Source of the DNA: Kitagawia praeruptora
Taxonomy: Eukaryota; Streptophyta; Magnoliopsida; Apiales; Apiaceae
Length of the DNA stretch: 64,000 bases
Reading direction: 5' to 3'
Assembly (NCBI GenBank): GCA_037693485.1
Contig: CM075344.1
Span: 21,536,501-21,600,500 of the forward strand
Of the stretch, positions 1-9,494 are shown piece by piece. The notes below the pieces were generated by a model. That model was not told the DNA's origin and ran no database searches. It worked only from the letters and a program-made list of their open reading frames with translations. A program made the translations under genes and the position numbers. Position 1 is the stretch's first letter; each line of letters starts with the position of its first letter.

Positions 1-398
1 ACGATGATGATGATCACTATCACGACGATCACGATCACGATCATCTCAATCTCTGAATATCACGAACAGAAACAAGATATGAACAAGCAGGATGAGCAGG
101 ATCATATCACCATGCTCTGATACCATGATACAACATGAAATGATGCAGAAATAAAGTAGAAGATGACTCATATCTCCATTAATGAACAATCATCAGAAAG
201 AAGCTTTACATCTCAATGTGTTGATACAACAAAATAACAGAACAGCTTACTACTCTCTCTCCTGACTACTACTTATATACAATAGAGATGAGAAGAAACT
301 CTAACAAACTTCTAACTAACTCTCTGAGTTGTCATTCCAGCTATGCACCTTTGTCCAACTCAGCTGATGACTCATCGTCTATAACTTGTAATGTAACA
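1..398 (-). mobile_element. 5' end of a Copia-type LTR element, cut by the window edge
   Basis: The reverse complement reads as an LTR (126-398, 273 bp) beginning TGTTACATTACAAG and ending TGTTGTATCA. It is followed directly by TGGTATCAGAGCA (113-125), the usual plant Copia primer-binding site for initiator tRNA-Met. The element is therefore on the minus strand, with its 5' LTR on the right and its body running off the left edge. Bases 1-112 are internal and include a low-complexity GATGAT/CACGAT stretch. The paralogous block near 11820 joins directly to the sequence starting at about 400 and lacks this LTR. A solo LTR is unlikely because the PBS is present. Confidence 0.7.
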
Positions 399-664
399 GT
401 AATTAAGCATCCAAATGTAGTCAAATGCATGTGAATAGGTTTAAAATCAGTACTCCACATGGTGACTAGATAAGCAGAGCCGCAGAGGGTTATACTAAGA
501 ACACAATCTCTCATAATTCCGTGAGTGTCGTTAATTAATCCCATGATCAGAAACTGTAAGATTCTTCAAGTCATCAAGTGATTCCAAGATACTTCGAAAG
601 TTGGCATCTTGACTTGCTTTCCATGGTTATATTTTGTTATTCTGATATAGAAAATCTAGTTTAG

Positions 665-1160
665 TGACAGAATCATCAAAAAGAAATCATTGGAGTATCG
701 GATCATTCGCACTGCTGTGTTATGTGTTGTAATCTTCAGTACTAACCACAGTGCTATGTGTTGTAATCTTGTTTATGTGCTGCTGCAAAGTCACCGACTC
801 TGCTCTTTTGTCTTGTGGAAATGTCCAAAATGTTAGGTTCCCATTCCAGCTTCAAGGCGATGAACAGAATTGTTATAGTTCTAGCTACGAGCCTTCTTGT
901 GAAAATAATTGTATATTTTTGCAATTGCGTGGTATTTTCTTCTCTGTTAAGGATATAAATTATTATGAGTTTTCAGTTTTGGTTGTTGATCCAGGGATTA
1001 AGAAGGATGACTATTCATCTCTTCCACTTTATTCAATGCAAAGAAGACCCGTATATCATTGCTAATAAACGACTTGAGGAGCTTAATGTACCTATTACAT
1101 TTATTAACTGTCAAGCTCCTGCAAATTCCAAATTATATCCTAGTGCAACTTTTTTTTAAT
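665..1160 (+). pseudogene. LRK10L-like receptor kinase N-terminal fragment, copy A
   Basis: The frame from 751 reads a hydrophobic leader, then a cysteine-containing stretch (SALLSCGNVQNVRFPFQL, then EPSCENN). This resembles the galacturonan-binding GUB_WAK domain at the N terminus of LRK10-like and WAK-like receptor kinases. The frame stops at 1065. Homology continues in another frame from about 1040 (DPYIIANKRLEELNVPITF, then INC), so there is a frameshift near 1040. No ATG start is visible in the right frame, and no transmembrane or kinase domain follows. AT-rich repeats start at about 1160. A near-identical paralogue lies at 12090-12563. Family is inferred from motif memory; pseudogene status is seen. 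Confidence 0.65.
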
Positions 1161-2722
1161 TCTAGTGCAACTTTTTTTTAATTCCAAATTTAATTCTAGT
1201 GCAACTTGTTTTTAATTATATCCTTTTTCAAATTATAATTTTTTAAAAAAAAATTCAGTTCCAGTGCAACCTTTTCTAATTATATCGTTTTTAAATTATA
1301 ATTTTATTTTTAAAATTCACTTATAAGGCAATACTTTCTAATCATATCTTTTTTAGAATTTAATTTTCTCTTTTAATATGATATAATCTTGATCGTCTAT
1401 TTTTTAAAAAATAGATTCCATGGTTGAGATTATTTTGGTAGTACAGTGACGAAAATTATGGATAAGATTTCTATTATGCTTATTATATATAAATAGCTTA
1501 TAACCCGTGCAACGCACGACTCCTTTTTTAATATCTTTAATTACATTATATATATTTTTTAATTTTATAATTATTAATTTACATAACAAATTTTTATTAA
1601 AAATTGATATATATAAGTTTTACACGCTCGATTTAATATTTGTACTCTATCTTGAATTCTTAAAATTTAATTTGGACGATTACGGCCCACGTGAAATTAA
1701 CAAAATAATCTTTAATTTGGTGATGGTTTAATAAATATTTTCTAATTAAATCTACGTAGAAGGAAAAAAAAGAAAAAATTAACGATTTTTTACGCTGAAA
1801 ATTTTATTTGATTTGTGAATTCTACTTATAATTCGTTTTGATTATCAACATACCCTTATAATTATTTGAAGATGGTTCTACTAACAACCAAATACAATTT
1901 TAATAATAAGTGTAAGAGGGATTTTGTCCAAAACTTTGATAATCGGTAGTCTGGACCTCTATACGACAAATATCTTAAAATAAATAGATGAAAACCGTTG
2001 GATTTAGCATAAAAAATATTTAAATTTTAATATGTTATAAACTAAAAAGTGTATTTATATTGTAATACGAAAATATATATGTCAATGATTTAAATTATAT
2101 ATAATTAGGTTTTCTACATTGAATAACATTATCAATATAGGAATTCTACGTTAAATAGGATTAATGTAAAAACTCGTAATCATATTTTCTCTTGAGATTC
2201 TTAGTTTTTCCATTTGAATAATAATTATTATATCATTACTAAATTAAAAATAATTTTATGAGTTTCGCGTGGATTGTAAAATCACCCAAATCTAATTTCT
2301 AGATCTCAAGATAAAGCCCAAGGAGTAGTAGATATGATTTTTTTAAAATACTAATAAATAAATAAATAAAATATATTTCTAATTTAACCTTTTTTAATTA
2401 TATCCTTTTAAGATTATAATTTTCTTTTAAAAATTCAATTTTAATACAACCCTTTCTAATTATATCCTTTTTAGAATATAATTTTTCTTTTTAAAATTCA
2501 CTTCAAATGCAACATTTTCTAATTATATCCTTTTTAGATTATAATTTTCTTTTTAATGCGATCTAATCTTGATTCCTTTTTAGATTATAATTTTCTTTTT
2601 AATGTGATCTAATCTTGATCGTCTATTTTTAATCCGACGGATCATATGATTTTGATAGTACAGTGACGACGACCAAAAATTTGGATAAGATCTCCCTTAT
2701 GCTTATTATATATAAGGTATTA
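1160..2722. repeat. AT-rich spacer with duplicated block and Helitron-like end
   Basis: I see no gene here. A block containing repeated TAATTATATCCTTTTTAGA-type motifs and ending GCTTATTATATATAA occurs twice in direct orientation, at about 1190-1495 and 2375-2720. Just after the first copy, 1506-1518 forms a CGTGC-AAC-GCACG hairpin within ATAGCTTATAACCCGTGC. On the minus strand this resembles a degenerate Helitron 3' end, but with CTAT where CTAG is expected. The rest is AT-rich without recognised content. Confidence 0.4.
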
Positions 2723-2785
2723 ATGTCATGCAGTCAAAAGTATAAGGCCCATTATCAACAATATGGACCAGGTGAAGATGCAGTC

Positions 2786-3684
2786 TGTTGGGTGGTGTCA
2801 ACCCAAGTACTACATCGAGGAGAAAAGAGATAATTCTCTTGTATATAGATTAACAGATTAACTCTATTAGTATGAGGTCTTTTGGGAGGAACCCAAAAAT
2901 AAATTTGTGCGGGCTCGGCCCAAAGCGGACAATATCATACTATTGTGGAGTTAAGACTTGCTCGTGGCCCAACAAGTGATATCAGAGCCCATGGTTCGGT
3001 AATTAGATCCTGGGGGTAATGGGCTGCGGTATTGCGATGTGGGAGATTCCCCTCGGTGGCGATTGGAGATCTGTTGGGTTCCTTGTATCGAAAGTCTTCC
3101 TGAAAGGGTTCAGGTGGTGGGTTCTGCGAGGTGAATCGTGGCGGTGCAAGATGTAGACAAATTAATCGCAGGTGTAAGACCAAGGGTTATGTGGTTCTTG
3201 GTTTGAGGGGAGGATTGTTGGGTGGTATCAACCTAAGTACCACATCGAGGAGAAAAGAGATAATTCTCTTGTATATAGAGCAACAGATTAACTCTATTAG
3301 TATGAGGCCTTTTGGGAGGAGTCCAAAAACAAATCCGTACGGGCTCGGCCCAAAGCGGACAATATCATACTAAGTCTTCCTGAAAGGGTTCAGGCGGTGG
3401 GTTCTGCGAGGTGAATCGTGGCGGTGCAAGATGTAGACAAATTAATCGCAGGTGTAAGACCAAGGGTTATGTGGTTCTTGGTTTGAAGGGAGGATTGTTG
3501 GGTGGTGTCAACCTAAGTATCACATCGAGGAGAAAAGAGATAATTCTCTTGTATATAGAGCAACAGATTAACTCTATTAGTATGAGGCCTTTTGGGAGGA
3601 GTCCAAAAACAAATCCGTGCGGGCTCGGCCCAAAGCGGACAATATCATACTATTGTGGAGTTAAGGCTTGCTCGTGGCCAAACA
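2786..3684 (+). mobile_element. TRIM-type miniature LTR element with three LTRs in tandem
   Basis: LTR1 (2786-2974, 189 bp, TGTTGGGTGG to CCCAACA) is followed by a PBS-like GTGATATCAGAGCCC (2976-2990), a short non-coding internal region and a purine run GAGGGGAGGA. LTR2 (3216-about 3371) is truncated at its 3' end and runs into a second partial internal region. LTR3 is complete (3496-3684). The unit is flanked by a perfect 5-bp duplication CAGTC (2781-2785 and 3685-3689). The paralogous site at 8414-8418 has a single CAGTC and no insertion. No protein domain is encoded, which fits a TRIM that depends on enzymes from other elements. Confidence 0.85.
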
Positions 3685-3790
3685 CAGTCGTGTCGAGGAG
3701 AGTTTAGAATTGGCAAATGTACGCTGTAGAAAGCAATAATTATAAAAATCTTGCAATGTTACTTATTGACTTAATATAATTATGAAATTC

Positions 3791-3895
3791 TTTTTTTTTA
3801 TATATAATTACAACATACGTACACCCAAGTTTCGAACACTTGACCTCTCTTAGAAAAGTTTAGAACTCAAACCACTATATCAACGCATGTAACCT
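3791..3895 (-). mobile_element. tRNA-derived SINE
   Basis: Read on the minus strand, this 105-bp body has an A-box-like region (ATATAGTGGTTTGAG) and a B-box-like region (AAGTGTTCGAAAC), and ends in an A-rich tail. It is flanked by a 15-bp direct repeat with one mismatch (ATAATTATGAAATTC at 3776-3790; ATAATTATGTAATTC at 3896-3910). The paralogous block at about 8509-8523 has one copy of the target and no insertion. Size, box spacing, tail and long target duplication all fit a short plant SINE. Confidence 0.75.
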
Positions 3896-3944
3896 ATAAT
3901 TATGTAATTCATGTGGCTAGGAAAAACCAAATATTACTCCACAA

Positions 3945-4180
3945 TTTAGTAAAAAAATAGGAAAATGCTAAAGACCCCAAATTAGATCCCAAAAAAATTC
4001 CCAAATTCCATGTGTCATCTTTTAATTGGTCATATTATAATGGGCCCCCCTGGATTCACATTAAACTCCCCAATTAAAATTGCCCAATTTGCCAAGTCAC
4101 CCATGCCATGTCATTTGGGGACTTTTTTGGGGACTCAATTTGGGGTCCCTAGCACTACTCAAAAAAATATTACTCCACAA
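3945..4180. mobile_element. 236-bp insertion holding a TIR-bearing MITE
   Basis: A perfect 16-bp direct repeat (AAATATTACTCCACAA) sits at 3929-3944 and 4165-4180. The paralogous block at about 8540 has it once, with nothing inserted. Inside are imperfect inverted repeats of about 38 bp (GACCCCAAATT near 3973; AATTTGGGGTCCC near 4139-4151). The TIRs point to a DNA-transposon MITE, but a 16-bp duplication is long for one, so a nested or composite insertion is possible. Confidence 0.65.
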
Positions 4181-4659
4181 GGTGGCTAGAAAAGCAGAGG
4201 GTTTCTTCAATTGTGATTTTTTTTTTTTTGCAATTGTGACAGTCAGTCACATTTAACTCTTACAAATTTTTACAAAACTTTTAATGTTTTGATTATTATA
4301 ATATAGTATAAATTTATTCTTTATGTGGCCGTAAGTTTTGCAATTTTTGATATGAACTTATTTTTAGATGTGCAAGTCCGAAAAAATTGAATGAAAATAA
4401 ACACAAGCCTAAACAATGGCAAAAAAAATTGACAATATTGGTATCTTGAATGATTTTTAAGTCAATAAATAAAAAATTCATATATTCCGTAATATATGAA
4501 AAGAAATCACCCAAAATATCTTGTTATATTGGTATCTTACTAAATTTTTTTTGAGTCTTTTTAATTAATAAAAAAAATATAAAAGGTGTACGTCGAATTA
4601 TTTGTATTATTAGTTCACTTACATTTTGCAAGTCTTTAGAAATCTAGGGGATTTCGTAC

Positions 4660-4666
4660 TATATAA
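4660..4666 (+). promoter_or_regulatory. TATA box of beta-1,3-glucanase copy 1
   Basis: TATATAA lies 53 bp before the ATG at 4719. The same motif and context recur upstream of copy 2 at 9271-9277. Spacing suggests a 5' UTR of about 20-25 nt. Confidence 0.6.
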
Positions 4667-4718
4667 GTGTAGTAAGATTGCAAGAACTAAGTTCTACTTA
4701 CCTTTCTATATATTCTCA

Positions 4719-7700
4719 ATGTCTAAACTAAGTTCTGTGCAGTCCGTATTTCTGTTGATTGGGATCTTCGTGCTTGCCTTCAAGACTACAGGTTTGATTC
4801 TCTCTGTCTCGAGCACGTTAGGGCCTGTTTGGATTGAGGGTTGGGGAGGGATGGGTTGGGTTGGGTTAGAATGGGATGGGTTAGGTTGGGAAGGGATGAG
4901 TTGGGTTGAACCCTTACCATGTTTGGATGTAAGGGTTGAGTAATGAAGGGTTCAACCCTTATCTTATTTGGATGGAGGATTAGGTTGAGAAGGGTTATAA
5001 TATAATTAATTATTATTTTTTTGGGAAAAAATATTTTCAAATCAATATTTTCGAAAAAAATATTTTGGAATCAATATTTCGGGAAAAAAAAATTCCGAAC
5101 CAATATTTCGGAAAAAAATATTTCCAAACCAATATTTCGGAAAAAAATATTTCTGGATCAGTATTTTAGGAAAAAATATTACCAAACCAATATTTCTGAA
5201 AAAAATATTTCTGAACGAATATTTTGGAAAAAAAATTTCCGAAAAAAATATTTCCGAAGTATTGGTTCGGAAAAAAATATTTCGGAAATATTGGTTCGGA
5301 AAAAAATATTTCCCAAATATTGGTTCGGAAATATTTTTTTTCCGAAATATTGGTTCGGAAAAAAATATTTCGGAAATATTGGTTCTGAAAAAAATATTTC
5401 CGAAATATTGGTTCGGAAAAAAATATTTCTGAAATATTGGTTCGGAAAAAAATATTTCCGAAATATTGGTTCCGAAAAAAATATTTCCGAAATATTGGTT
5501 CGGAAAAAAATATTTCGGAAATATTGGTTTCGAAAAAAATATTTCGGAAATATTGGTTCGGAAAAAAATATTTCCGAAATATTGGTTCTGAAAAAAATAT
5601 TTCCGAAATATTGGTTCGGAAAAAAATATTTCGGAAATATTGGTTCCGAAAAAAATATTTCCGAAATATTGGTTCGGAATAAAATATTTCGGAAATATTG
5701 GTTCCGAAAAAAATATTTCGGAAATATTGGTTCCGAAAAAAATATTGGTTCCGAAAAAAATATTTCCGAAATATTGGTTCGGAAAAAATATTTCGGAAAT
5801 ATTGGTTTCGAAAAAAATATTTCCGAAATATTGGTTCGGAATAAAATATTTCGGAAATATTGGTTCCGAAAAAAATATTTCCGAAATATTGGTTCGGAAA
5901 AAAATATTTCCGAAATATTGGTTCGGAAAAAAATATTTTAGAAATATTGGTTTCGAAAAAAATATTTCCAAAATATTGGTTCCGAAAAAAATATTTCCGA
6001 AATATTGGTTCGGAAAAAAATATTTCCGAAATATTGGTTCGGAATAAAATATTTCCGAAATATTGGTTCGGAAAAAAATATTTCGGAAATATTGGTTCCG
6101 AAAAAAATATTTAGGAAATATTGGTTCCGAAAAAAATATTTCCGAAATATTGGTTCAGAAATATTTTTTCCGAAATATTGGTTCGGAAAAAAATATTTCA
6201 GAAATATTGGTTCCGAAAAAAATATTTCCGAAATATTGGTTCTGAAATATTTTTTTCCGAAATATTGTCTCGGAAATATTTTTTACCGAAATATTGGTTC
6301 GGAAATATTTTTTCCTGAAATACTGATTCAGAAATATTTTTTTCCAAAATTTTGGTTCGGAAATATTTTTTTCATAAATATTGGTTCAGAAATATTTTTT
6401 CCCGAAATATTGGTTCGAAAATATTTTTTCCCGAAATATTGGTTCGAAAATATTTTTTTCCGAAATATTGGTTCTGAAATATTTTTTCCCGAAATATTGG
6501 TTTGAAAATATTTTTTCTCGAAATATTGATTCGGAAATATTTTTTCAGAAATACTGATCCAGAAATATTTTTTTATTGTTGTTATTTATTAGGAAATATT
6601 TTTTTTATTATTGAAATATTTTTTTAACCATGTTCAACACCCCAAATCGGGGTGTTGAAATGCTCCCTCATTTATATTATATTAGAACCCTCTCCTAACC
6701 CCTCACCAACCACTATAAACCCAACCCTCCATTTTAAATTTCTATCCAAACAAGGGTTGTCAAATTTGAACCCCTCCCAACCCAACTCATCCCTCCCCAA
6801 CCCCGATCCAAACAGGCCCTTAGTGTTATGGAATATATGTAGTACTATCGAAATCTATTAATATTTACGACCAACTTGTGGATGGTCGGTTATATTTTAA
6901 TCAATATATTATCGGTTTTATGATTTTATATTTTGTTTCTGTAGTGAGTAAAGTGTTACTCATGACATACTTTACATGGAATGAATATAGGCTAAAATTA
7001 TTTAAAGATAAGGGTGATCTCTGTTGGTTACATGCATTTTGTAGACTAATGGGTAGAATTATAAAACCGGGTAACAAAAATTATTATAAAATGATGCGAA
7101 GTTGATGACGTGACATTATGAAATATTTTTTTATCGGTAATATCAGTGTAAATGTGTTGATTGAGAGTAGCCTATCAAAACCTAACACGTGACATTTATA
7201 TTTTTTTACATCTCTAACATTTTTCTACAATGTATGCTGATTAGTAAATGTGTTTTCATGATGATGCAATATTTAAAAGAACCATGTTTATATGATGTGT
7301 GTCAGTGATAGGTTTCATATATAGTTCAGTAAATCTGTGAATGAATTCTTATTACTGGCTGCATTTTAATTGACAGGAGCACAATCTGTAGGCGTGTGTT
7401 ATGGGAGAGACGGAGATAATGTACCAAAGGGACAGCCAACAGTTGATTTGTTCAAATCATATGGTATTGAAAGAATGAGACTTTACGGTCCAATTCCTGA
7501 TGCACTAGAAGCCCTGAGAGGATCAAACATAGAAATCATCCTCGGTGTACCAAACACGGAACTTCAATCCCTTCAAGATCTTGATGGAGCAAGAAAATGG
7601 GTTAAAGATAATATTCAAAATTACCGACCAGGAGTATTATTTCGTTACATTGCTGTTGGAAACGAAGTTGATCCTGATCCTAACAATGGGGGTACTTCGC

Positions 7701-8338
7701 AGTATGTTGATCTTGTTCTTCCCGCCATGAAAAATTTGCATCAGGCAATTGGAGAGGCAGGACTGCAAAATGAAATTATGGTTTCCACTGCCACATACTC
7801 GGGCATCAGAAGCGGATTTCCTCCATCACAGGGTTCGTTCACAGATTGTGCAAAAGGGTTCATGGAACCAATCATTCAGTTTCTAGCCCAAAACAATTTG
7901 CCACTGCTAGCAAATATTTACCCTTATTTTGGCTACCTAGACAATCCTCAGGATCTTCAATATGCTCTATTTACATCACAGAGTGTGGTTGTTCCAGATG
8001 GTAATCTTGAATACAGGAACCTTTTCGATGCATCGCTAGACACTCTGTATTCGGCTGTTGAAAGATCTGGAGGCCCGAACATCGAGATTATTGTTTCAGA
8101 GAGTGGATGGCCTTCTGAAGGTGGTACAGAGGCAAGTGTAGAAAATGCACGAACCTATAATCAGAATTTGATTGAACATGTCAAAGGAAACGGGACACCC
8201 AAAAGACAAGGAAAAGCTATTGAAACGTACATTTTTGCAATGTTCGATGAAAACCAGAAAGAAGGGAAGGATACTGAAAAACATTTCGGCCTATTCGACC
8301 CAATAAGTCAGCAGCCCAAATACGAACTTAGTTTTTGA
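4719..8338 (+). CDS. Glucan endo-1,3-beta-glucosidase (GH17, PR-2 type), copy 1
   Basis: Two exons, join(4719..4791, 7377..8338), with a phase-1 GT-AG intron, encode 344 residues. Exon 1 encodes a signal peptide (MSKLSSVQSVFLLIGIF, then VLAF). The mature enzyme starts near AQSVGVCYG, the normal N-terminal motif of plant GH17 glucanases. The family proton donor is seen in YIAVGNEVD (about E121) and the nucleophile in IIVSESGWP (about E266). There is no X8/CBM43 domain and no C-terminal membrane or GPI segment, so a soluble secreted enzyme cleaving beta-1,3-glucan (callose or fungal wall) is expected. Length is normal for the family and I see no frameshift. The 2585-bp intron is swollen by a 2-kb transposon; without it, it would be about the size of the 592-bp intron of copy 2. 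The downstream neighbour is a close tandem paralogue. Vacuolar or apoplastic location cannot be told. Confidence 0.92.
4821..6819. mobile_element. 2-kb foldback MITE (PIF/Harbinger-like ends) in the glucanase intron
   Basis: The ends are inverted copies: 5' GGGCCTGTTTGGATTGAGGG, and the 3' end reverse-complements to GGGCCTGTTTGGATCGGGGT, with similarity continuing for well over 100 bp. The flanks are TTA on both sides (4818-4820 and 6820-6822), matching the 3-bp TWA duplication of PIF/Harbinger elements. The paralogous intron near 9590 has no such insertion, though a few bases differ at the site. No transposase is encoded. The whole interior is a 29-bp minisatellite whose outer units are inverted relative to each other, so the element could fold into a long hairpin. 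Confidence 0.8.
5041..6620. repeat. 29-bp AT-rich minisatellite inside the foldback element
   Basis: Units of about 29 bp built from GGTTCGGAAAAAAATATTTC and CGAAATATT repeat for about 1.6 kb (roughly 50 units). The palindromic core AATATTTCNGAAATATT recurs in most units. From about 5041 to 5250 units read CCAATATTTCGG. From about 5250 to 6235 most read CCGAAATATTGG followed by a GGAAAAAAATATTTC half. Beyond 6235 the A-rich half switches to GGAAATATTTTTTTCC. Because 29 is not a multiple of 3 and the unit lacks stop codons in several frames, long meaningless ORFs run on both strands. Confidence 0.85.
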
Positions 8339-9494
8339 GCTACGATTCTAAATATATGTCATGTAATCAAAAGTATAAGGCCCATTATCAACAATATGGA
8401 CCAGGTAAAGATGCAGTCGTGTCGAGGATAGTTTCGAATTGGCAAATGTACGTTGTATAAAGCAATAATAATAAAAATCTTGCAATGTTATTGTCTTATT
8501 GACTCATTACAATTGTGTAATTCACGTGGCTAGGAAAAACCAAATATTACTCCACAAGGTGGCTAGAAAAGCAGAGGGTTTCTTCAATTGTGATTTATTT
8601 TTTTTGCAATTGTGACAGCCTCACACGTTTAACTCCTACAAATTTTCTGATATAAACAAATTAAATAAAGAATAACTAAATAAGAGTAATTAAGTCAAAA
8701 CACAGAATTCCATACCGATCGATCGATCAAACTTTTAGTGTTTTGGCTGTTATAATATACTGTAGTATATATTCTTAATGTGGCTGTAAGTTTTGCAATT
8801 TTTGATATGAACTTATTTTTAGATGTGCAAGTCTGAAAAAATTGAATGAAAATTAAAGATAAGCCTAAACAATGACAAAAAAAAAAAAAAATGACAAAAA
8901 AAATAAATTAAATTGACAATATTGGTATCTTGAATGATTTTTAAGTCAATGAATAAAAAATTCATATATTCCGTGATATATGAAAAGAAATCACCCAAAA
9001 TCTCTTGTTATATTAATGGTATCTTACTAATTATTATTTTTTGAGTGTGTTTAATTAATAAAAAAAATATAAAATAAATCGTTGTAATATTGACATCACA
9101 TGAATGCCGTGGAAAATAAGCAAAGAACTGGTCATTGAACGTATGCACTGGGTTTATGTCTGGGCTTTTAAAGGAATGCTGGAAAATATGATGGTTGGTG
9201 TACGTCGAGTTATTTGTATTATTAGTTTACTTACATTTTGCAAGTCTTTCGAAATCTAGGGGACTTCTACTATATAAGTCTGGTAAGATTGTAAGAACTA
9301 ATGCACCTGTTAAAGTCTAAGTCTAATATGTTAAAGTCTAATTTAGTAATTAGTGGCCATGTAAGTCTAGTTCATACCTTCAAGGATAGACTTTGTGTAC
9401 CACTTTTCATGTATATATTGTTTCCTCTAGCATGTAATAGAATAAGCTGAATACTTACCAAACATTTGAAGTTCTACTTACCTTTCTATTCTCA
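8339..9494. promoter_or_regulatory. Intergenic and promoter region of glucanase copy 2
   Basis: This matches the region upstream of copy 1 (2725-4718) without that copy's TRIM, SINE and 236-bp insertion. Two segments are special to this copy. About 9074-9197 (roughly 125 bp) is absent upstream of copy 1 and contains TTGAC. About 9302-9470 (roughly 170 bp) sits between TATA and ATG. TATATAA is at 9271-9277. The second segment contains TGTTAAAGTC (9308) and a CCAAACA end (9464), which suggests a small solo LTR, but I find no target duplication. Confidence 0.55.

Noticed and set aside
1494..1530. Intact Helitron 3' end on the minus strand
   Set aside because: Hairpin is present, but the terminal CTRR is not, and I cannot place a 5' end.
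2935..3707. Small ORFs reading NRGGARCRQINRR
   Set aside because: They lie in the TRIM internal region and LTR and are repeated only because the element is duplicated; no domain.
5021..6505. ORFs of 60-309 codons on both strands
   Set aside because: They are frames through a 29-bp repeat without stops; composition is Phe/Ile/Lys/Asn monotony and no start or splice context exists.
5041..6620. CRISPR array
   Set aside because: Unit length of 29 bp is tempting, but the units are contiguous without unique spacers and the DNA is a plant transposon.
6878..7105. 75-codon ORF in the first glucanase intron
   Set aside because: The paralogous intron does not keep the frame, and it resembles nothing known.
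9302..9470. Solo LTR call
   Set aside because: Ends look LTR-like but I found no target duplication and no second copy, so only an insertion is reported.
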